A stretch of 64,000 nt of DNA from Brachyhypopomus gauderio. Taxonomy: Eukaryota; Chordata; Actinopteri; Gymnotiformes; Hypopomidae. The DNA lies in assembly GCF_052324685.1 (NCBI RefSeq), contig NC_135222.1:10399873-10463872 (forward strand). Direction: 5' to 3'. Position numbers and translations under genes: made by a program. Below, piece after piece: positions 33,219 through 45,695 of this stretch (its first letter is position 1; each line of letters begins with the position of its first letter). The notes below the pieces were generated by a model that saw only the letters and a program-made list of their open reading frames with translations, did no database searches and was not told where the DNA came from.

Positions 33219-36200
33219 TTACATTATATACATCATAAGGTTCTGACACAAAAATAAACACAAACATAAAATCAATGCAGTGAATACAGAATTTGTGTTA
33301 TTTATAACTACATTGTTTTTCTTTAAATTTTCAGATAATGAGATGATATAGGTACAGATAATGAACTTTGCACGTTTTTGTTCTATTGTATAAGTTCCAA
33401 CATGTTCTTCTCGAACTATTTTAAGCTCAATGTCATGAATTCTTTTTCTCCAGCCCATAGTGTTGCATGATGTCTCACATGCGACATTGTAGTTTTGTGA
33501 CTCTTGTGAACTTCGGAAGAGAACATTTACATCTTCAGCAGTATGTAGAGGAATTAAGAGTGCTTGTCCAAGAGAAACTTGTATTGTATTGTGGCAAGCT
33601 GAAATACAAAAGGTTTAATGAATAAATGGTGTTTACATGAGGTGTTTGAAAAAACTTGAACTACTGTCACAAAAGCCAAAGTCATATCATTGTCTGCTTT
33701 TGAGCACATATTACATACCCACACACTGAATACATTAACACATGTATACATATATACATGTACTACTGAAGTCCATATGTCTCTTTGCAAAATGAATCAA
33801 TATTACAAAAATATCCTTCCCAAACTCTTAGAAATAGGTATGAGGTTAAGAAAATATAAGTTGGATATGTCTGAAAAATGTTTTCTTTTTTTTCTCTATG
33901 GTGGATATTGTGGAAATCGTATGCATATTCATAACAAAACTCACCTCCCACACCTTTCCACCTCTAATAATTTCCCCTATCAATACTCCTCTACACCTCT
34001 GCAAAGCATTGTCAATTATTCTTTTACTACATCCTGGAGCAGTTTTATGTCTTGTTATCCTCTGGTAATTTTGCATACTTTATTCTTGCTTTCTTGAAAA
34101 AAATGTTTTATTGGACTGTGCTTTGTTTATTTCTGTCTGGACCGATGTGGATTCCTTCGCTTTTGTTCATTGCCTCCTTCCTGACAAGTAAGTAATAAAG
34201 TAATAAGTGATAAGTAGTAAACATACTGTCTTACTAGAGTGGCATATCTACAGTATAGATAAACCTACAATTTATCATTTGAGATTTGTTTGTGACAAAG
34301 ATATTACTGTATATGTAAGTCCATTTTTAAGCATCAAATATTTTCAGGCCTCTTTAATGAAAGAAGTGACTTGCCAGTATGATTACAGGGTTGCCAACTC
34401 TCACGCATTGAGCGTGAGACACACGCATTTGACCGTTTTCACACGCTCTCACGCCACACTTCCGATATCTCACGCCGAAAAAAAATATCCAGTTTGTTTA
34501 CCTCAGATCCACAAATATGATTCAATACGTTACTAGTTCGCTAGCTCTGGCGCCATTTAATCTGTGTCCATTTTACGTTCCCCATCCCCCCCCCGCTCAA
34601 CAAAATACACTCGCCACCGGCTCTAGGTTAAAATCTCACTCCAAGCGAACGTCAAAAGTTGGCAACCCTGGATTAGAAGAATAATCCTTTGAATTTAAAA
34701 GTTCAACCTAAAGTACTTTTTCAAATGATGAATGACGATGATGACATACATTACTCACAAAATGTTAGGGATATTTGGCTTTCGGGTGAAATTTATGGAA
34801 AATGTAAAAAGTTCACGCCACAATGACATTATGTCATGAAAGTGGGCCATAGTGTCTGATGCATAGCACTCTCCTTGATGTCTCCAACATTGTTGGCAGC
34901 TGTCACTTCTGCTCAGCATGAATCTACTTTCATCAGTGAACAGCACTGAGGCCCACTGGTTTCTTGTCCAGGGTAAAGGCTCCATAGCCCATGCAAGATG
35001 ATGATGCTCGTGTCTGGTGGTGTGGTCAGGTATATTTGCAGGTCATCTAGCACACAGACCACTCTTCAACAACAGTTTTGATTGGTCTGACATGACACTT
35101 AGGTGCCTCTCCCTTAAATGTGCCTGGAGTTTTGTGGCATTGATCATCTGGTTCTGCAGGGCACTGTTCACAATGAAGTGGTCATCAGTGTGGGATGTTG
35201 CCAAAGAACATCCACTTCTATGCCTTTCTGTGACTCTTTATCTCTCTTGCAACATGCTGATGATACTCTGTGATACTCTAAGCTCAGTTAGTTACCAATT
35301 CTAATTTTGCCATTAAGCACCTTGTTAGAGAACAAGTTGTGCAAAATGTGCTGGAACATTGAACAGTTGTACATGTGCATTCAAAGGTTTAGAGAAGGTC
35401 ACAGTAAGTTCACCTGTAAAGGTTAGAGTACATTTTAGGTTCATGCTGAAATTTCACCCAAAAGCCAAATATCCCTAACTTTATGTAAGTAGTGTAAGTG
35501 TAATTGCTTAAAAATAATTCCAGGAGAGATCAAAATGTCTTAATTCTTCAAAGGATTTTACATAATTATTCATAGGATTTTGTGATCATAATTGTTATGC
35601 TAAACAATGAAATCTCCAAGAGATAACGTTTGTCAGATAGGCTTTGGCAAATCTCAATATTAGCAAGAAGATGCTGATTTTAAGTATATAATAACATCTT
35701 GTATTGTCTCCAAACTAATAAGGTGACAAGATGAGACGAGAGACCACATGGAATGTGAAGATTTTGAAATAAAATCACTGCCATTAAGTCTACGTTGGGG
35801 AAAAGCTGATTTAAATTTATACCCCATAAGGAATGTTTATGCCTAAGGGAATGTTAACATACAATTTTTGGAAAAACATTAATTTAAATTTAAAGTTTAT
35901 AGGTTTACATGACATTATCAGTAATGTTCAAAATGAAAATTTATGTCCCAATAGGTTTTAAACAAATATAGCATTCTGTAGCACATGCAGATTAAACACC
36001 AATATTGAATTAACTCATTCACTGTTAATATAAGTCCAAGGGGACTTAAAAGTTACTTTTTCAACAGCATAGGTATAACACTGACATATGATCACTATAC
36101 CTGTAAGTTGAAGTTTCACATGAATGGGTTTATCATCTATTTGGCATGTATAACTTCCGTTATCGGACAGATATGTTTCATTGATATGGAGAGAGATGTT

Positions 36201-36953
36201 GCCCTTTCGGATCTCAGAAGGTGTGACAGATACTCTTCCTTTGAAATTCCCAAAGTCCGTTGTAAATCCATATATAACGTTCAGCACCATCTCATTTTCT
36301 TTCATCCACAGCACTCTGATATCACTATCGAGTGCAGATCTTTTTATACGTGCATAGCAGGGTAGTGTTGCCGCGCCCCCTAGCGACACACGTGTTGGTG
36401 CTAAGTTGGCTAAAAACAAAAAAGAAATGTTTTCAGAAACAATAGCTGTTAGGTGATGCATAGAAACGATGACGTGAAATATATGATAACCACTTACTTG
36501 TAATTTTCAGAGTCCAACTCTTCAAGTGTTTTTTTTCATACCAGCACTCGTAGGTGTCAAAGTCACTATAAACTGTGGAGGAGATGGTGAGAGAAAAAAT
36601 CCCCTTCCTAGGCTTTCCATCTTCAGAGAGATGTACTCGGCCTCTAAAATCTGTGCCAGCCTCAAAGCTCCCGGCAGAATATGTAGCCACAATTTGATCT
36701 GAGGTCCTCCATATTAACTTCCCTGCATAGATATCTTCCTGTTCTTCTCGACATGGCAGTGTTACTGGGTCCCCAAGTTTTACTATGATTTCATCGAAGG
36801 AAGCTGCTAAAAACACTACAAAGGGAAATGTGCCTTAAGTTAACTGAAAAGAAGAGTAGCTACTCTTGTAATAATTGAAAATTCAAACTCGCAAATGTGT
36901 AAATGAAAATATTTATTACTTACCGAAACTGAATAAAATCCATAAATGTTCCA
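33219..36953 (-). CDS. Ig-superfamily membrane receptor 2 (four exons, 342 aa)
   Basis: Minus-strand exons 36953-36923, 36806-36498, 36409-36101 and 33598-33219 join in one 1029-nt frame with phase-1 introns and GT/AG sites. Exon 1 encodes MEHLWILFSF. Exon 2 is a V-like domain (C29, W43, C98 in FDTYECW). Exon 3 is a second Ig domain (C131, SDNGSYTC). Exon 4 encodes a divergent third domain and then, without a further intron, a hydrophobic stretch (TALILCLCLFLC) ending nine residues before the stop. Exons 2 and 3 clearly resemble those of receptor 1 (shared FSLTI..T.YSD..YEC). The 2.5-kb last intron holds a MITE and a Tc1-like element. Lack of a tail suggests an adaptor partner or another, unseen, 3' exon. 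Confidence 0.75.
34103..34187 (+). CDS. Possible orphan signal-peptide exon
   Basis: ATG 34103 opens MFYWTVLCLFLSG and runs 85 nt to a consensus donor (GTAAGT at 34188), leaving phase 1 exactly like the first exons of the three Ig receptors here. It lies antisense within the last intron of receptor 2. No plus-strand Ig exon follows, so it may be a relic of a lost paralogue or chance. Confidence 0.3.
34386..34670. mobile_element. MITE (285 bp) with perfect inverted ends
   Basis: Termini CAGGGTTGCCAACT and AGTTGGCAACCCTG are exact inverses, flanked by GATTA on both sides (34381-34385, 34671-34675). The interior has repeated CTCACGC phrases. Class is unclear. Confidence 0.75.
34754..35489 (-). 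mobile_element. Internally deleted Tc1/mariner-like element (736 bp)
   Basis: Inverted ends share TTAGGGATATTTGGCTTT, and TA lies on both sides (34752-34753, 35490-35491). The minus-strand interior encodes VLFTDESRFMLSRSD, the first catalytic motif of a Tc1-like transposase, but stops interrupt it and the rest is missing. It lies in an intron of Ig receptor 2. Confidence 0.75.
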
Positions 36954-37946
36954 TATATTTTAACTTAAGGCAATTTAATATTAATTAATCTGGATGTTAT
37001 TATTATCCACCATGAGTCTACAGGAGTCTACCTGAAGCAGATTTGTGTTTTCTGTGTCCTTGTTTGTTGTACTTGCTCGAACAACGAAGCGTTTCTCGTA
37101 GATAAGATACAAACACATACATGCAAACAAAACTCATTACAAAACAAAAAAAAAAAACATACATAGCCTACTACGAATAATCGAGGTACATTAATATATA
37201 TATAACTTCATTTACGTGGTCCTTCCTTTTATGTAATGTCGCAGCATTAGTTTGTCGCTTTCGATTTTGACAAATCGAAAGTGTATTTTACACGAATATT
37301 TTTTTCTTTCCTTTGTCTGGACCAACAACCGCTAAACAACTTAATGCCGGGGTATGTCATTTTGCCCTGGTATTGCCCCATGGAGACGTGCTAAGCGCTA
37401 GTCATTACCTTTCTTTTTTTATATCAAATTCTACATACACCTTCAGATCTACTTTGGAAATACACCACTCTTCAGTTCAATTAGTTAATGAGTAAGACTT
37501 TTCTGCACACCTTTGCCTTCATTCCAAGGCCAAGGCATTTTTTATACACCAGCCAATTGTGGATCTAGGCATTTATCTGTCCGAAAAGTATGTCATTAAA
37601 ACGACTTGTGTGGTGTTACAATTTTATCGTAGGTCAATAAATAAATTAAGCAAAGGAGACGCAATGTATAATGAACTTCATTACATTTAATTTCCTAGTG
37701 TCATTGGCGGGAACTGGAATTGATGGAACCCACATAGGCTACCTATATATTACAGCACCATCAGACCACAAATGTGATTACATAAACAGAAAATCCATCC
37801 ATAGCATTAATGTACAGGTACTAACCATTATAACCCTTAATGAATAATGTACTTATCTTTAATGGTAACAAAAATGACAGTTGCCCTCCCCATCAAGATC
37901 ATATGTGATGCTTAATTCCCACCTCATCACAAATGTTAAAGCCAGA
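36954..37946. other. Upstream of Ig receptor 2; no gene
   Basis: Presumed promoter of the minus-strand receptor. No coding exon seen. An inverted pair TTCGATTTTGACAAATCGAA lies near 37260-37280. Confidence 0.4.
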
Positions 37947-38099
37947 TCACGGACGTAATTTTGGGGGGCGGGGGGGGGAGCCCCCACTTTTTCAAAAGCC
38001 GGTTTTGGTCCCCCCCAGTTCTTAAGGTTAAAACCAAATATTTATATAGCGACGAATCCATGTCCCCCCCACTATTGAAATCAAAATTACATCCATGAA
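37947..38099. mobile_element. Small MITE, copy 1
   Basis: Ends GGACGTAATTTTG and, inverted, GGATGTAATTTTG, with internal CAAAAGCCGGTTTTGGTCCC. Other copies at 44971-45107 and 48850-48912. Confidence 0.7.
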
Positions 38100-38675
38100 C
38101 CAGATGGCCAGGATCCGTCCATGCTTCCACACTGTACAACAAATTTGAACAGGTTAGGCCTGTGGTAGTTTTGTTAGTTGTTAACAAGCAGTGTAATAGT
38201 TAAATCATTGCAATCCCTAGTGCAATTATAATACACGATGACGGCCTCCTTCATGGAGACAGAGGGTATCCCTGCCTGCCCTATACCTCATGACTCCCTA
38301 TTAAGATCTTTGCACCTCAACCACAGTCCCGCTACAATCATGCCCAGAGCAAAACCAGGGCAAGAATTGAAATGAATCCCCAGTTACACCTGATAGGGAG
38401 TTCACTCAAGCATTAATTCTGCTGGCAATTTTTTTACATGCTGACTGCCTTTCTCGAGCAGCTGCCACAGTATTACATTTACGTTAGTGTTGGGCGATAT
38501 GACCAAAATTCTATATCACGGTATTTTTCGAAATTATATCGGTTTCACGGTATTTGACGGTTTTTTCCCCCCATGAATAATGTGTTAACTGCATTGATTG
38601 TGAAAAGAATTAATGCAGTACAGTGGTTAAGAGTACCCTATTCCACTGTTAGAAAAATGTCTCCACCTAAGTATT
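38100..38675. other. No gene; dispersed-repeat piece
   Basis: Near 38490-38560 a TTGGGCGATATGACC phrase with repeated ATATC..ACGGTATTT sequence suggests a fragment of a common fish repeat. Otherwise unremarkable. Confidence 0.4.
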
Positions 38676-39124
38676 TGTCAGGAACAGCAATTACGCCTGT
38701 GACCGCCAGAGGGAGCCATCGCCAGAATACTAACCAGCACACCTGAATCCAATGAAACACTCACCACACCCTACTTAAGGACTCTGTATACACACTCCAT
38801 TGCGAAGTATTGCCTCCCCGTGTCGCATACCAAGCCATATTTCTACATACTCTGTCTGATATTCCTGGTTTATTGATCCTTGCTCTGACCTCTTGATATT
38901 CTCCCGTTTGCCTAGCCCTCCTGTACCTCTGCCTGCCACGATTGGACTGTTTTTGGCTTTTTGACACTCTGCCTGTTTTTTTGACTCTCCCTTTTCCCTT
39001 GCCCTTTTTGTGCTGCTGCCTGCTTTCCCTACGGGGTCTGCTTATTCTTTGTTTGTCATTAAAAGCTATGTATTTTCCACCTGCATATGGACCCCTCATT
39101 ACCTGCGGGTACGCCACCGTTACA
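38676..39124 (+). mobile_element. Solo LTR (449 bp) with GTATT duplication
   Basis: Begins TGTCAGGAACAG, ends CCGTTACA, and is flanked by GTATT (38671-38675 and 39125-39129). A CTCF-like GACCGCCAGAGGGAGCC lies near its 5' end (38701-38717) and an ATTAAA polyadenylation signal near 39058. Confidence 0.88.
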
Positions 39125-39481
39125 GTATTACATGTAATACACATTTGCATGGCCCCACATGATCAGTTTTCAAATGGTAGCACTAAAGTAGTGAATGAAT
39201 CATATTATATAGCATATAAACGCAAAACCTTTTAGGTAAAAATGCAAAATCTTTTACTTAAAACATTTTTCAGACAACATTAAAACTCTAGATTTATACA
39301 ACTTAAGTGAACCAGCTACACGTAATATTATTAATTGCACACCAGTTTGTTAACAACAAATAAGAGGTATTTAGACAAAGCAGACAGGGCTGTTTTTCAA
39401 TGGTTGTATTGTACTGAAAAGTCCCAAATATCTTACCTTTAATTATATAACAATATTTAAACAAATAAATAATAACAGTGG

Positions 39482-39815
39482 TGTGACGTCTGGCATAAGG
39501 CAACGGACGAGACAGAATTCCACTTGCATAGTCCAAACGCAACACTTTATTTACATATAAAGTGCACAGACAGCGCACAGAGAACACTTAACAGGTGTCA
39601 ACAAACACGACTCAAACAACGACAAGCACAGGACACTGCGCGAACGCACATTAAGTAGACAAACGACAGAAACCCCACGTGACAACTAGACGAGTCACAG
39701 GTGAGACGAATAATCACAAGACGTAACCGCACCCACGGAGATCCACAGACAGACGATCAGACGTAGACAACGTAAACACGCCTAAAAGGGAGGGGTCGGG
39801 GACCTCAACGTGACA
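39482..39815 (-). mobile_element. Solo LTR, ~335-bp family, copy A
   Basis: Begins TGTGACGTC, ends ACGTGACA, and is flanked by AGTGG (39477-39481 and 39816-39820). Shares GCGCGAACGCACATTAA and CACAGGTGAGAC with copies at 41012, 43469, 50922, 53052 and 57222. Confidence 0.88.
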
Positions 39816-40189
39816 AGTGGTCCAATACTGGGGAGGCGGTACCATCTCTTTTAATGTAATGAAAAGCGAATTATTTTGAAACATTTCGACCATATGTATT
39901 TGTATAAATATGTAACTTAATTAAGCTGAAGGTGCTGGAAAATATTGAAAATGGACCTTGAAAGTGCCGTACAAGTGCTTGAATTCCACCTTGTAAAGGT
40001 GTATGAACCCTGCAAACATAGCACTGAAGAGCAGAATGCGCAAAGTTACAAAAATCGAGAAGTGCATAACCTATTTTCCCTTGTTCTGTTCTGTGTCTTG
40101 ATTATTTAATACATTATATTAAGTTCTGCATTTGCGTCATGCCTGCCCAGACCGCACATAACAATAATATACGTTTCGCTTTTTGAACA

Positions 40190-41344
40190 GAATTCAGGGT
40201 ACGCCTGCCGACGCTCACTCTCTTCCCTCCGAGGATGCAATAGGGGAACCCCACCTCCCCTTGGTGGTCGCTCCACTGGTATGGTCCCGTGTGCCGATTC
40301 CTCCTCTTCCATCTCTTCCTCCGAGCCGCCCAAGCTCCACCTCATTGGCTCTTCTGGGGTGTAGCATCGGGAGCAGTCCATGCCACTCCCCTCAGAGCGG
40401 GAAAGATGAATGCCCTCTGTCGGAACTCTCGCTCCCTCACGGTCTCCCCAGAGTATTCCGATGGAGGTGGGCTCACCCCCTCCCCCTCAGTGCAGGGTTC
40501 GCCCACACTCTGTGAGGTCTGAGCACTCATACAGAGGGGGGTTCACCCCATAGTACTCTGTGGGGTTGGAGCACTCGGACGGAGGGGGGCTCACCTCATC
40601 CCCATAGTACAACATAGGGGCAGAGCATTCGAACGGATGGGTGCTCACATCTTCAACGTAGTGGGGGCTGAGTACACTGACAGAGAGGAGTCCTCCTCCT
40701 CTTTAGTCTACTCCCCCTCAAACTCAAACTCAGGGGGTTTTGGAGACATCTCGGTTGTGAAGATCACAAAGCACCCCGCTATCAGGGGAGGCGAGTCTCT
40801 GGTCCGGGAGCAGTGCCTCTCTCTCCACACCATCCGTGCGGCTAGTTGGAAATGCTCCACCAGCGACTCCTCCTCAGCTTCCTGAGCGTGACGCAGTAGG
40901 CTCACACAATCGGGGTCCTGCTGCATCTCTGCGACGGTCACGGGGGCCTCGCGGCGACTTACAGGGGAAGAGGCGTGATGGTGCCTACGTGCCCTCTTCC
41001 CCTTCTTTGCGTGTGACAGAACTTTGTCTGTGATGCTCAATGTGGGCACAGAACGCAGATACAAACTTGTTGTTTTATTTTCTGTGAAGTACAGACAGCA
41101 CACAATGAACACTTAGAGATGTGTAGGACTCTAACAAAGATGAACATGGGACATTGCGAGAACGCACATTAAATAGACGAACTACACAATCCCCCAGTGA
41201 TCACGAGACGAGCCACAGGTGAGACAGATGAATATGCTCACTTACAATCCACACCCACGGAAATACATATAGGGACGGACATAACCAGACGTAGACGACA
41301 TAATTGCACACCCAAAAGGTGGGGTCCGGAGCTGTTCCGTGACA
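40190..41344 (-). mobile_element. Non-autonomous LTR element with acidic-repeat frame, copy 1
   Basis: The minus strand reads LTR (41344-41012), then an internal region to about 40190 with no matching second LTR beside it. The internal reading frame matches that at 56356-57220 at its beginning, middle and end. No protease, RT or integrase is present. The right LTR edge lies inside a mariner-type end (CTACCTAATAAAGTAACC, 41345). Confidence 0.6.
40196..41011 (-). pseudogene. Acidic-repeat protein of the LTR element (decayed copy)
   Basis: In minus-strand frames: VTVAEMQQDPDCVSLLRHAQE with helical sequence following, SPKPPEFEFEGE, then degenerate acidic repeats, then MDCSRCYTPEEPMRWSLGGSEEE. 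The copy at 56.4 kb has VTPTLEQLTQDLVCASLLRQ and MDCSREGDPATPMSWSLG at the same places. Stops and frameshifts break it. Function unknown; a gag-like or accessory role is only a guess. Confidence 0.55.
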
Positions 41345-41402
41345 CTACCTAATAAAGTAACCAGTGAGTGTGAGTATATATGTATATATGTACTGTATAT
41401 AT

Positions 41403-41408
<6 letters not shown>

Positions 41409-41437
<29 letters not shown>
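41409..41437. repeat. (GT)n microsatellite
   Basis: About 14 GT units next to TATA-rich sequence. Confidence 0.95.
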
Positions 41438-41439
<2 letters not shown>

Positions 41440-41444
41440 CAGGG

Positions 41445-42630
41445 TGTGACGGGCAGGGAGTGCAAAATAAAATGAAAGTGATCACGCCAAGTCTCAGGGA
41501 AAAGGGAGGTTTTAATGAATAAAATGCGCAAACCAAAAACCCGTGACATGAGCCAAATGAAGGATCCAGGTGGACTCCTCCACCCAGCCCAGGAGCGCCA
41601 GAGACTGAGGCCCAGGGCCCCCATATTGCAGGCTGGGAGAACCACCCCAGGGGCCAACTGGTCACCCAGAGCATGAGGGGGGGATCTCCATCTTCAGCAG
41701 GAGCTCTTCAGACCGAAGCCCCATGGTCCCCAAACATCTGAGGAGCTCCAGCCCTAGAGGGGGGGGGGCACCTTACAATATAAGGGAGCTCCTGCAACTG
41801 GAGACCCCACTAGGTCCAGGAGAGCCACAATCCACCACCAGGGAGAAACACCTGCACATAAAACACACACACTAGTCCCCCTCCAAATCACATTTAAGGG
41901 GAAGGAGCATATGGGGAATTACATGAAACAAATCTTGCACACGCTAGGACAAATGAACACGAAAAGACAAGACCAAAAAGACAGTGTACAATAGATAAAT
42001 GGATGGGACCCACACATGCGAGCTCTCAACACATCGCCATCGCTCACCACACGAACGGAGAACGAGGCGACAGTGACGAGCGGCACTCGTGTCACGCACA
42101 TATAACATTAAAAATCCAACGCAAACGAGCATCACACACTGGTCCACGTGCCCACTCACATACGTACACAAGTTTGGCGACACACACAGCCAGTCATTGA
42201 GAAGAGCTCCACCAGTGTTGACTGCCCTTGTTCCCAACGTGCCACACACAGTATGCAACACTAATGAACATTTAATCACAGCGGGACAAACATTAAATGA
42301 CCCAGCTCTTCTCCATACACAAACAACGAACAAACATGACGCAGACACATAACACTTACCATGAGACATGACCACGAACGAAAGTAAAAGAGACTGATGG
42401 CTTCCGAAGAGTGGCTGGTCATTCTGTGACGGGCAGGGAGTGCGAAATAAAATGGAACCGATCACGCTAAGTGTCAGGGAAAAGGGAGGTTTTAATGAAT
42501 AAAGTGGATCGTAGTCCCCCCCCCCTTGAAGAACGAACACAATGCAACAACATCAAGACAACTGCTGCTGAATACGGGGGCGACCAGAATACACAGAGGC
42601 GACCAGTAGGGGGACCGCCGTACCGTGACA
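41445..42630 (-). mobile_element. Small LTR-like element with CAGGG duplication
   Basis: Identical flanks CAGGG (41440-41444 and 42631-42635) surround a unit starting TGTGACGGGCAGGGAGTGC and ending CCGTGACA. The starting ~85 bp recur at 42425-42510, as direct terminal repeats would. The interior has no recognisable gene. Exact LTR length is uncertain. Confidence 0.6.
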
Positions 42631-42715
42631 CAGGGTGGGCCATTTATATGGATACACCTAAATAAAATGGGAATGGTTGGTGATATTAACTTCCTGTTTG
42701 TGGGACATTAGTATA

Positions 42716-42733
42716 GGGGGGGGGGGGGGGGGT
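42716..42733. repeat. Poly-G tract
   Basis: A run of about 18 G residues following GTATA. Confidence 0.9.
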
Positions 42734-42916
42734 GACTTTCTTCTCCCTCTCTTCACACACTGATAGCAACACCGCAGAAGAAATGCTAGCACAGGCTTCC
42801 AGTATCCGTAGTTTCAGGTGCTGCACATCTTGTATCTTCACAGCATAGACAATTACTTACAGATGACCCCAAATTTAAAAGTCTAAGTGGGTCAGATTGG
42901 GAGACTGGCCCACGAC

Positions 42917-43862
42917 CAGTGATGGCTTAGTTATCTTGAAAAAGTTACCCGATTACTGATTACTCCTTAAAAAGCAATTTAGTTACATTACTGATTACTT
43001 GATTTTAAAAGTAACTATGTTAGATTACAAGTTACGTTAGTAGATACATTCAGCAACAAAATTAGTTTTTCCAATACTCACTTTATTGGAAGTGCATTTT
43101 TAACAGTAATAATGTATCTCCTGACATTTAAATAATATATCTCCTGACATTACGTTTGTGATGCTGTGCGGTATTATTTGTAAATGTATTTGTAAACTTA
43201 ATACAAGCTAACTATTCAGTCAGACAGCTATTTGTTGTGAAACAAAATACAATTTCAAGCATTTTAAAGTACTTTAGCCAAAATTCCAACTTTTCAAACC
43301 TGGAACACAATGCAACATTAAAATTCATCAGGTACTGTAAATGTTCCTTCTCAAATAAATGTTATATATATTTTTACTAAGGAAAATAAAAAAGTAATGC
43401 ACAGTTACTTGAATAAGTAACTTTAATCTGATTACTGGACTGGAAATAGTAACTCGTTATATTACTCGTGTCACGGTACAGCCCCTGACCCCTCCCCTTT
43501 GGGCGTGTGTTTATGTCATCTACGTCTAGACGTCTGCGTCTGTTGATCTTCGTGGGTGTGGATGTGTCTGAATGTGTTCATTGGTCTCACCTGTGGCTCG
43601 TCTCATGATCACTCTGGGCTTATGTGGTTTTGTCTATTTAATGTGCGTTCGCGCAGTGTCCCGTGCTCGTCTTTGTCCGAGTCCATCAATATTAAATGTG
43701 TGAGTGTTCCACGTGCACTGTCTGCACTATTTGTATTCAAATAAAAGTGATGTTTGTGCAAAACCGTTGGACTCGTGCCTTGTCCATCGCCCTGCGCCCA
43801 TCGTCACAACTCGTTACTGAAAAAAGTGGTAAGATTAGAGTAACGCGTTACTGACATCACTG
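42917..43862 (+). mobile_element. hAT-like element (946 bp) carrying a solo LTR
   Basis: Ends CAGTGATGG and, inverted, CAGTGATGTC. Flanks CCCACGAC (42909-42916) and CCCATGAC (43863-43870) form an 8-bp duplication. Interior shows GTTACTTT-type repeats and CCAATACTCACTTTATTGG, shared with 21175-21260. No transposase. Confidence 0.82.
43469..43808 (+). mobile_element. Solo LTR, ~335-bp family, copy in hAT element
   Basis: Begins TGTCACGGTACAGCCCC, ends ATCGTCACA, and is flanked by ACTCG (43464-43468 and 43809-43813). It includes a TATTTAATG box and AATAAAAG near 43740. Confidence 0.9.
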
Positions 43863-43870
43863 CCCATGAC

Positions 43871-44440
43871 AGCCAATCCAATTTCCAGGAAACTGTTCAT
43901 CTAGGAATTGTGACAGAAATTATATCATTCTTGATTAGGTCATCCTTGGTCCTGTCATTTAGATTATAAGAGATCACTATGAACTTTATAATTTAGTACA
44001 TGTCATTGTGATTAGCAATAATGAAGTAGTGTGATTCAGTGTAACCAATCAGTGCAAAGGGTAAAAGCACTTTGTTAACTGGTTGTCACTAGTCTACTAT
44101 ACTTGGGTCATTCAGCTGTCTCTGCATTCAACTGATTCATCAGTTTCTTGCGCTAAACCTAGGGAAGCTCCATATTAGGAGATTTACATATGTGAGACAA
44201 AACAGCCTGCTGGGCGCCTATGTTTTGGAACATGCTGTGCTTAAGATAACCTGCTTGCTAGAATTGCTGAATTGTGTTTAGGATTTATATAAGCAAGGGG
44301 GACTGCCCCCATTGCCATGCTTAGATGAGATTCTCTTGCTTGTGTGATTTTTGTCCTTTTTAATATTTTATATCTTTTAATAAATTAATAATTTTAATCA
44401 CGTCTGAGTCCTCATCCATTTTCAGAAAATTTCCACGACA
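43871..44440. other. No gene recognised
   Basis: No exon, terminal repeat or strong motif identified. Confidence 0.45.
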
Positions 44441-44444
44441 GAAT

Positions 44445-45205
44445 GCAAAGACCTGACATCCATTATGGCCCATAGATACTGGGAGGAGATCCTCAGACCC
44501 ATTGTGAGTTCGGGCAGTGAGCCCTGGGTTCCTTCTGAAGCATGACAATGCTAGGCCTCATGTGGCTGAATGGGGTCAGCAGTTCCTGCATGATGAAGGC
44601 ATTGATGCTATGGACTGGCCTGCCCGTTCCCCAGACCTTAATCCAATCGAGCACATCTGGGACATCATGTCTCATTCCATCCACCAACACCACGTTGCAC
44701 CACAAACTGTCCAGGAGTTGACTGACGCTTTAATCCAGGCCTGGGAGGAGATTCCTCAGGAGAAAATCTGCTGCCTCATCAGGAGCATGCCCAGGCGTTG
44801 TAGGGAGGTTACACATGTGGAGGCCACACACACAGGCATGTGGAGGGCACACACACTACTGAGCCTCATTTTAACTTGTCTTGAGGATTTTCCACTGAAG
44901 TTGGATCAGCCTGTCATTTGATTTTCCACTTTGATTTTGAATATGATTCCAAATCCAGACCTCCATGGCATCATGGACGTAATTGGGGGGGGGACTTTTT
45001 CAAAAGCCGGTTTTGGTCCCCCCCAGTTTTTACGGTTAAAACCAAATATTTAAATAGTGACGTATCCATGCCCCCCCCACTTTTGAAATCAAAATTACGT
45101 CCATGCATGGCATAATAACTTGGATTTACTGTAATGCACTCTTTGCACCTTTACTTAATGTGACCGTCTCTAACTTTTGAATGCACATGTTCAACTGTTA
45201 AGCCC
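44445..45205 (+). pseudogene. Tc1-like transposase C-terminal fragment, with MITE insertion
   Basis: The frame through 44921 encodes KHDNARPHVA (second catalytic aspartate), DWPARSPDLNPIEHIWD (catalytic glutamate) and LIRSMPRRC. The N-terminal half is missing. The MITE at 44971-45107 lies behind it, and 45150-45205 (TTTGAATGCACATGTTCAAC) matches, inverted, 35355-35390 in the Tc1-like element at 34754, so the two are related. Confidence 0.8.
44971..45107. mobile_element. Small MITE, copy 2
   Basis: Ends TCATGGACGTAATT and, inverted, CATGGACGTAATTTTG; internal CAAAAGCCGGTTTTGGTCCC as in copy 1. Confidence 0.75.
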
Positions 45206-45695
45206 ACAGGTCCCGCCATTCCCCGCTGCGCATGGCTTGAACCTTCCTGGACCTGTTGCTGTGCTGCTTTCGCCACGCCTTCCATTGCAAGACCAAGTGA
45301 GACGTGACTTTGACAGAGTTTTGAGCTGCTTTGCTCCTCTGTTCTTTACTTAGTTTTTGTGACTGCTGTGTCTGTTATGGAGATGGACATTAAACTCTGC
45401 CAGACACTGCCAAATGTGTCTGCTGCTTCTGTCAGCCCATTACACTATATGTCTATCTACAGGTACATCAAAACTAAATGCAAGTAATAAAATGTGTTAT
45501 TAAAATTAATTAATAAATATATACTATTATTAAAATATTGTTTATAATTTTTTTTTATATATTTTTTAGATTTAATATTCCTTTATTTTATAATTTCAAT
45601 ACAATACGATACATTTCAATACAATTCATACATTTAAACTTTTTACCAGTTTAAATCAAAGCAGGGTGATGTGGGCCTTGAACCCCATGTCATTT
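45206..45695. other. No gene; AT-rich 3' flank of Ig receptor 3
   Basis: AT-rich sequence with no exon. It may contain the 3' untranslated region of the minus-strand receptor. Confidence 0.4.

Noticed and set aside
42003..42352. Histidine-rich small proteins on both strands
   Set aside because: They lie inside a small LTR-like element, lack motifs and overlap each other on opposite strands.
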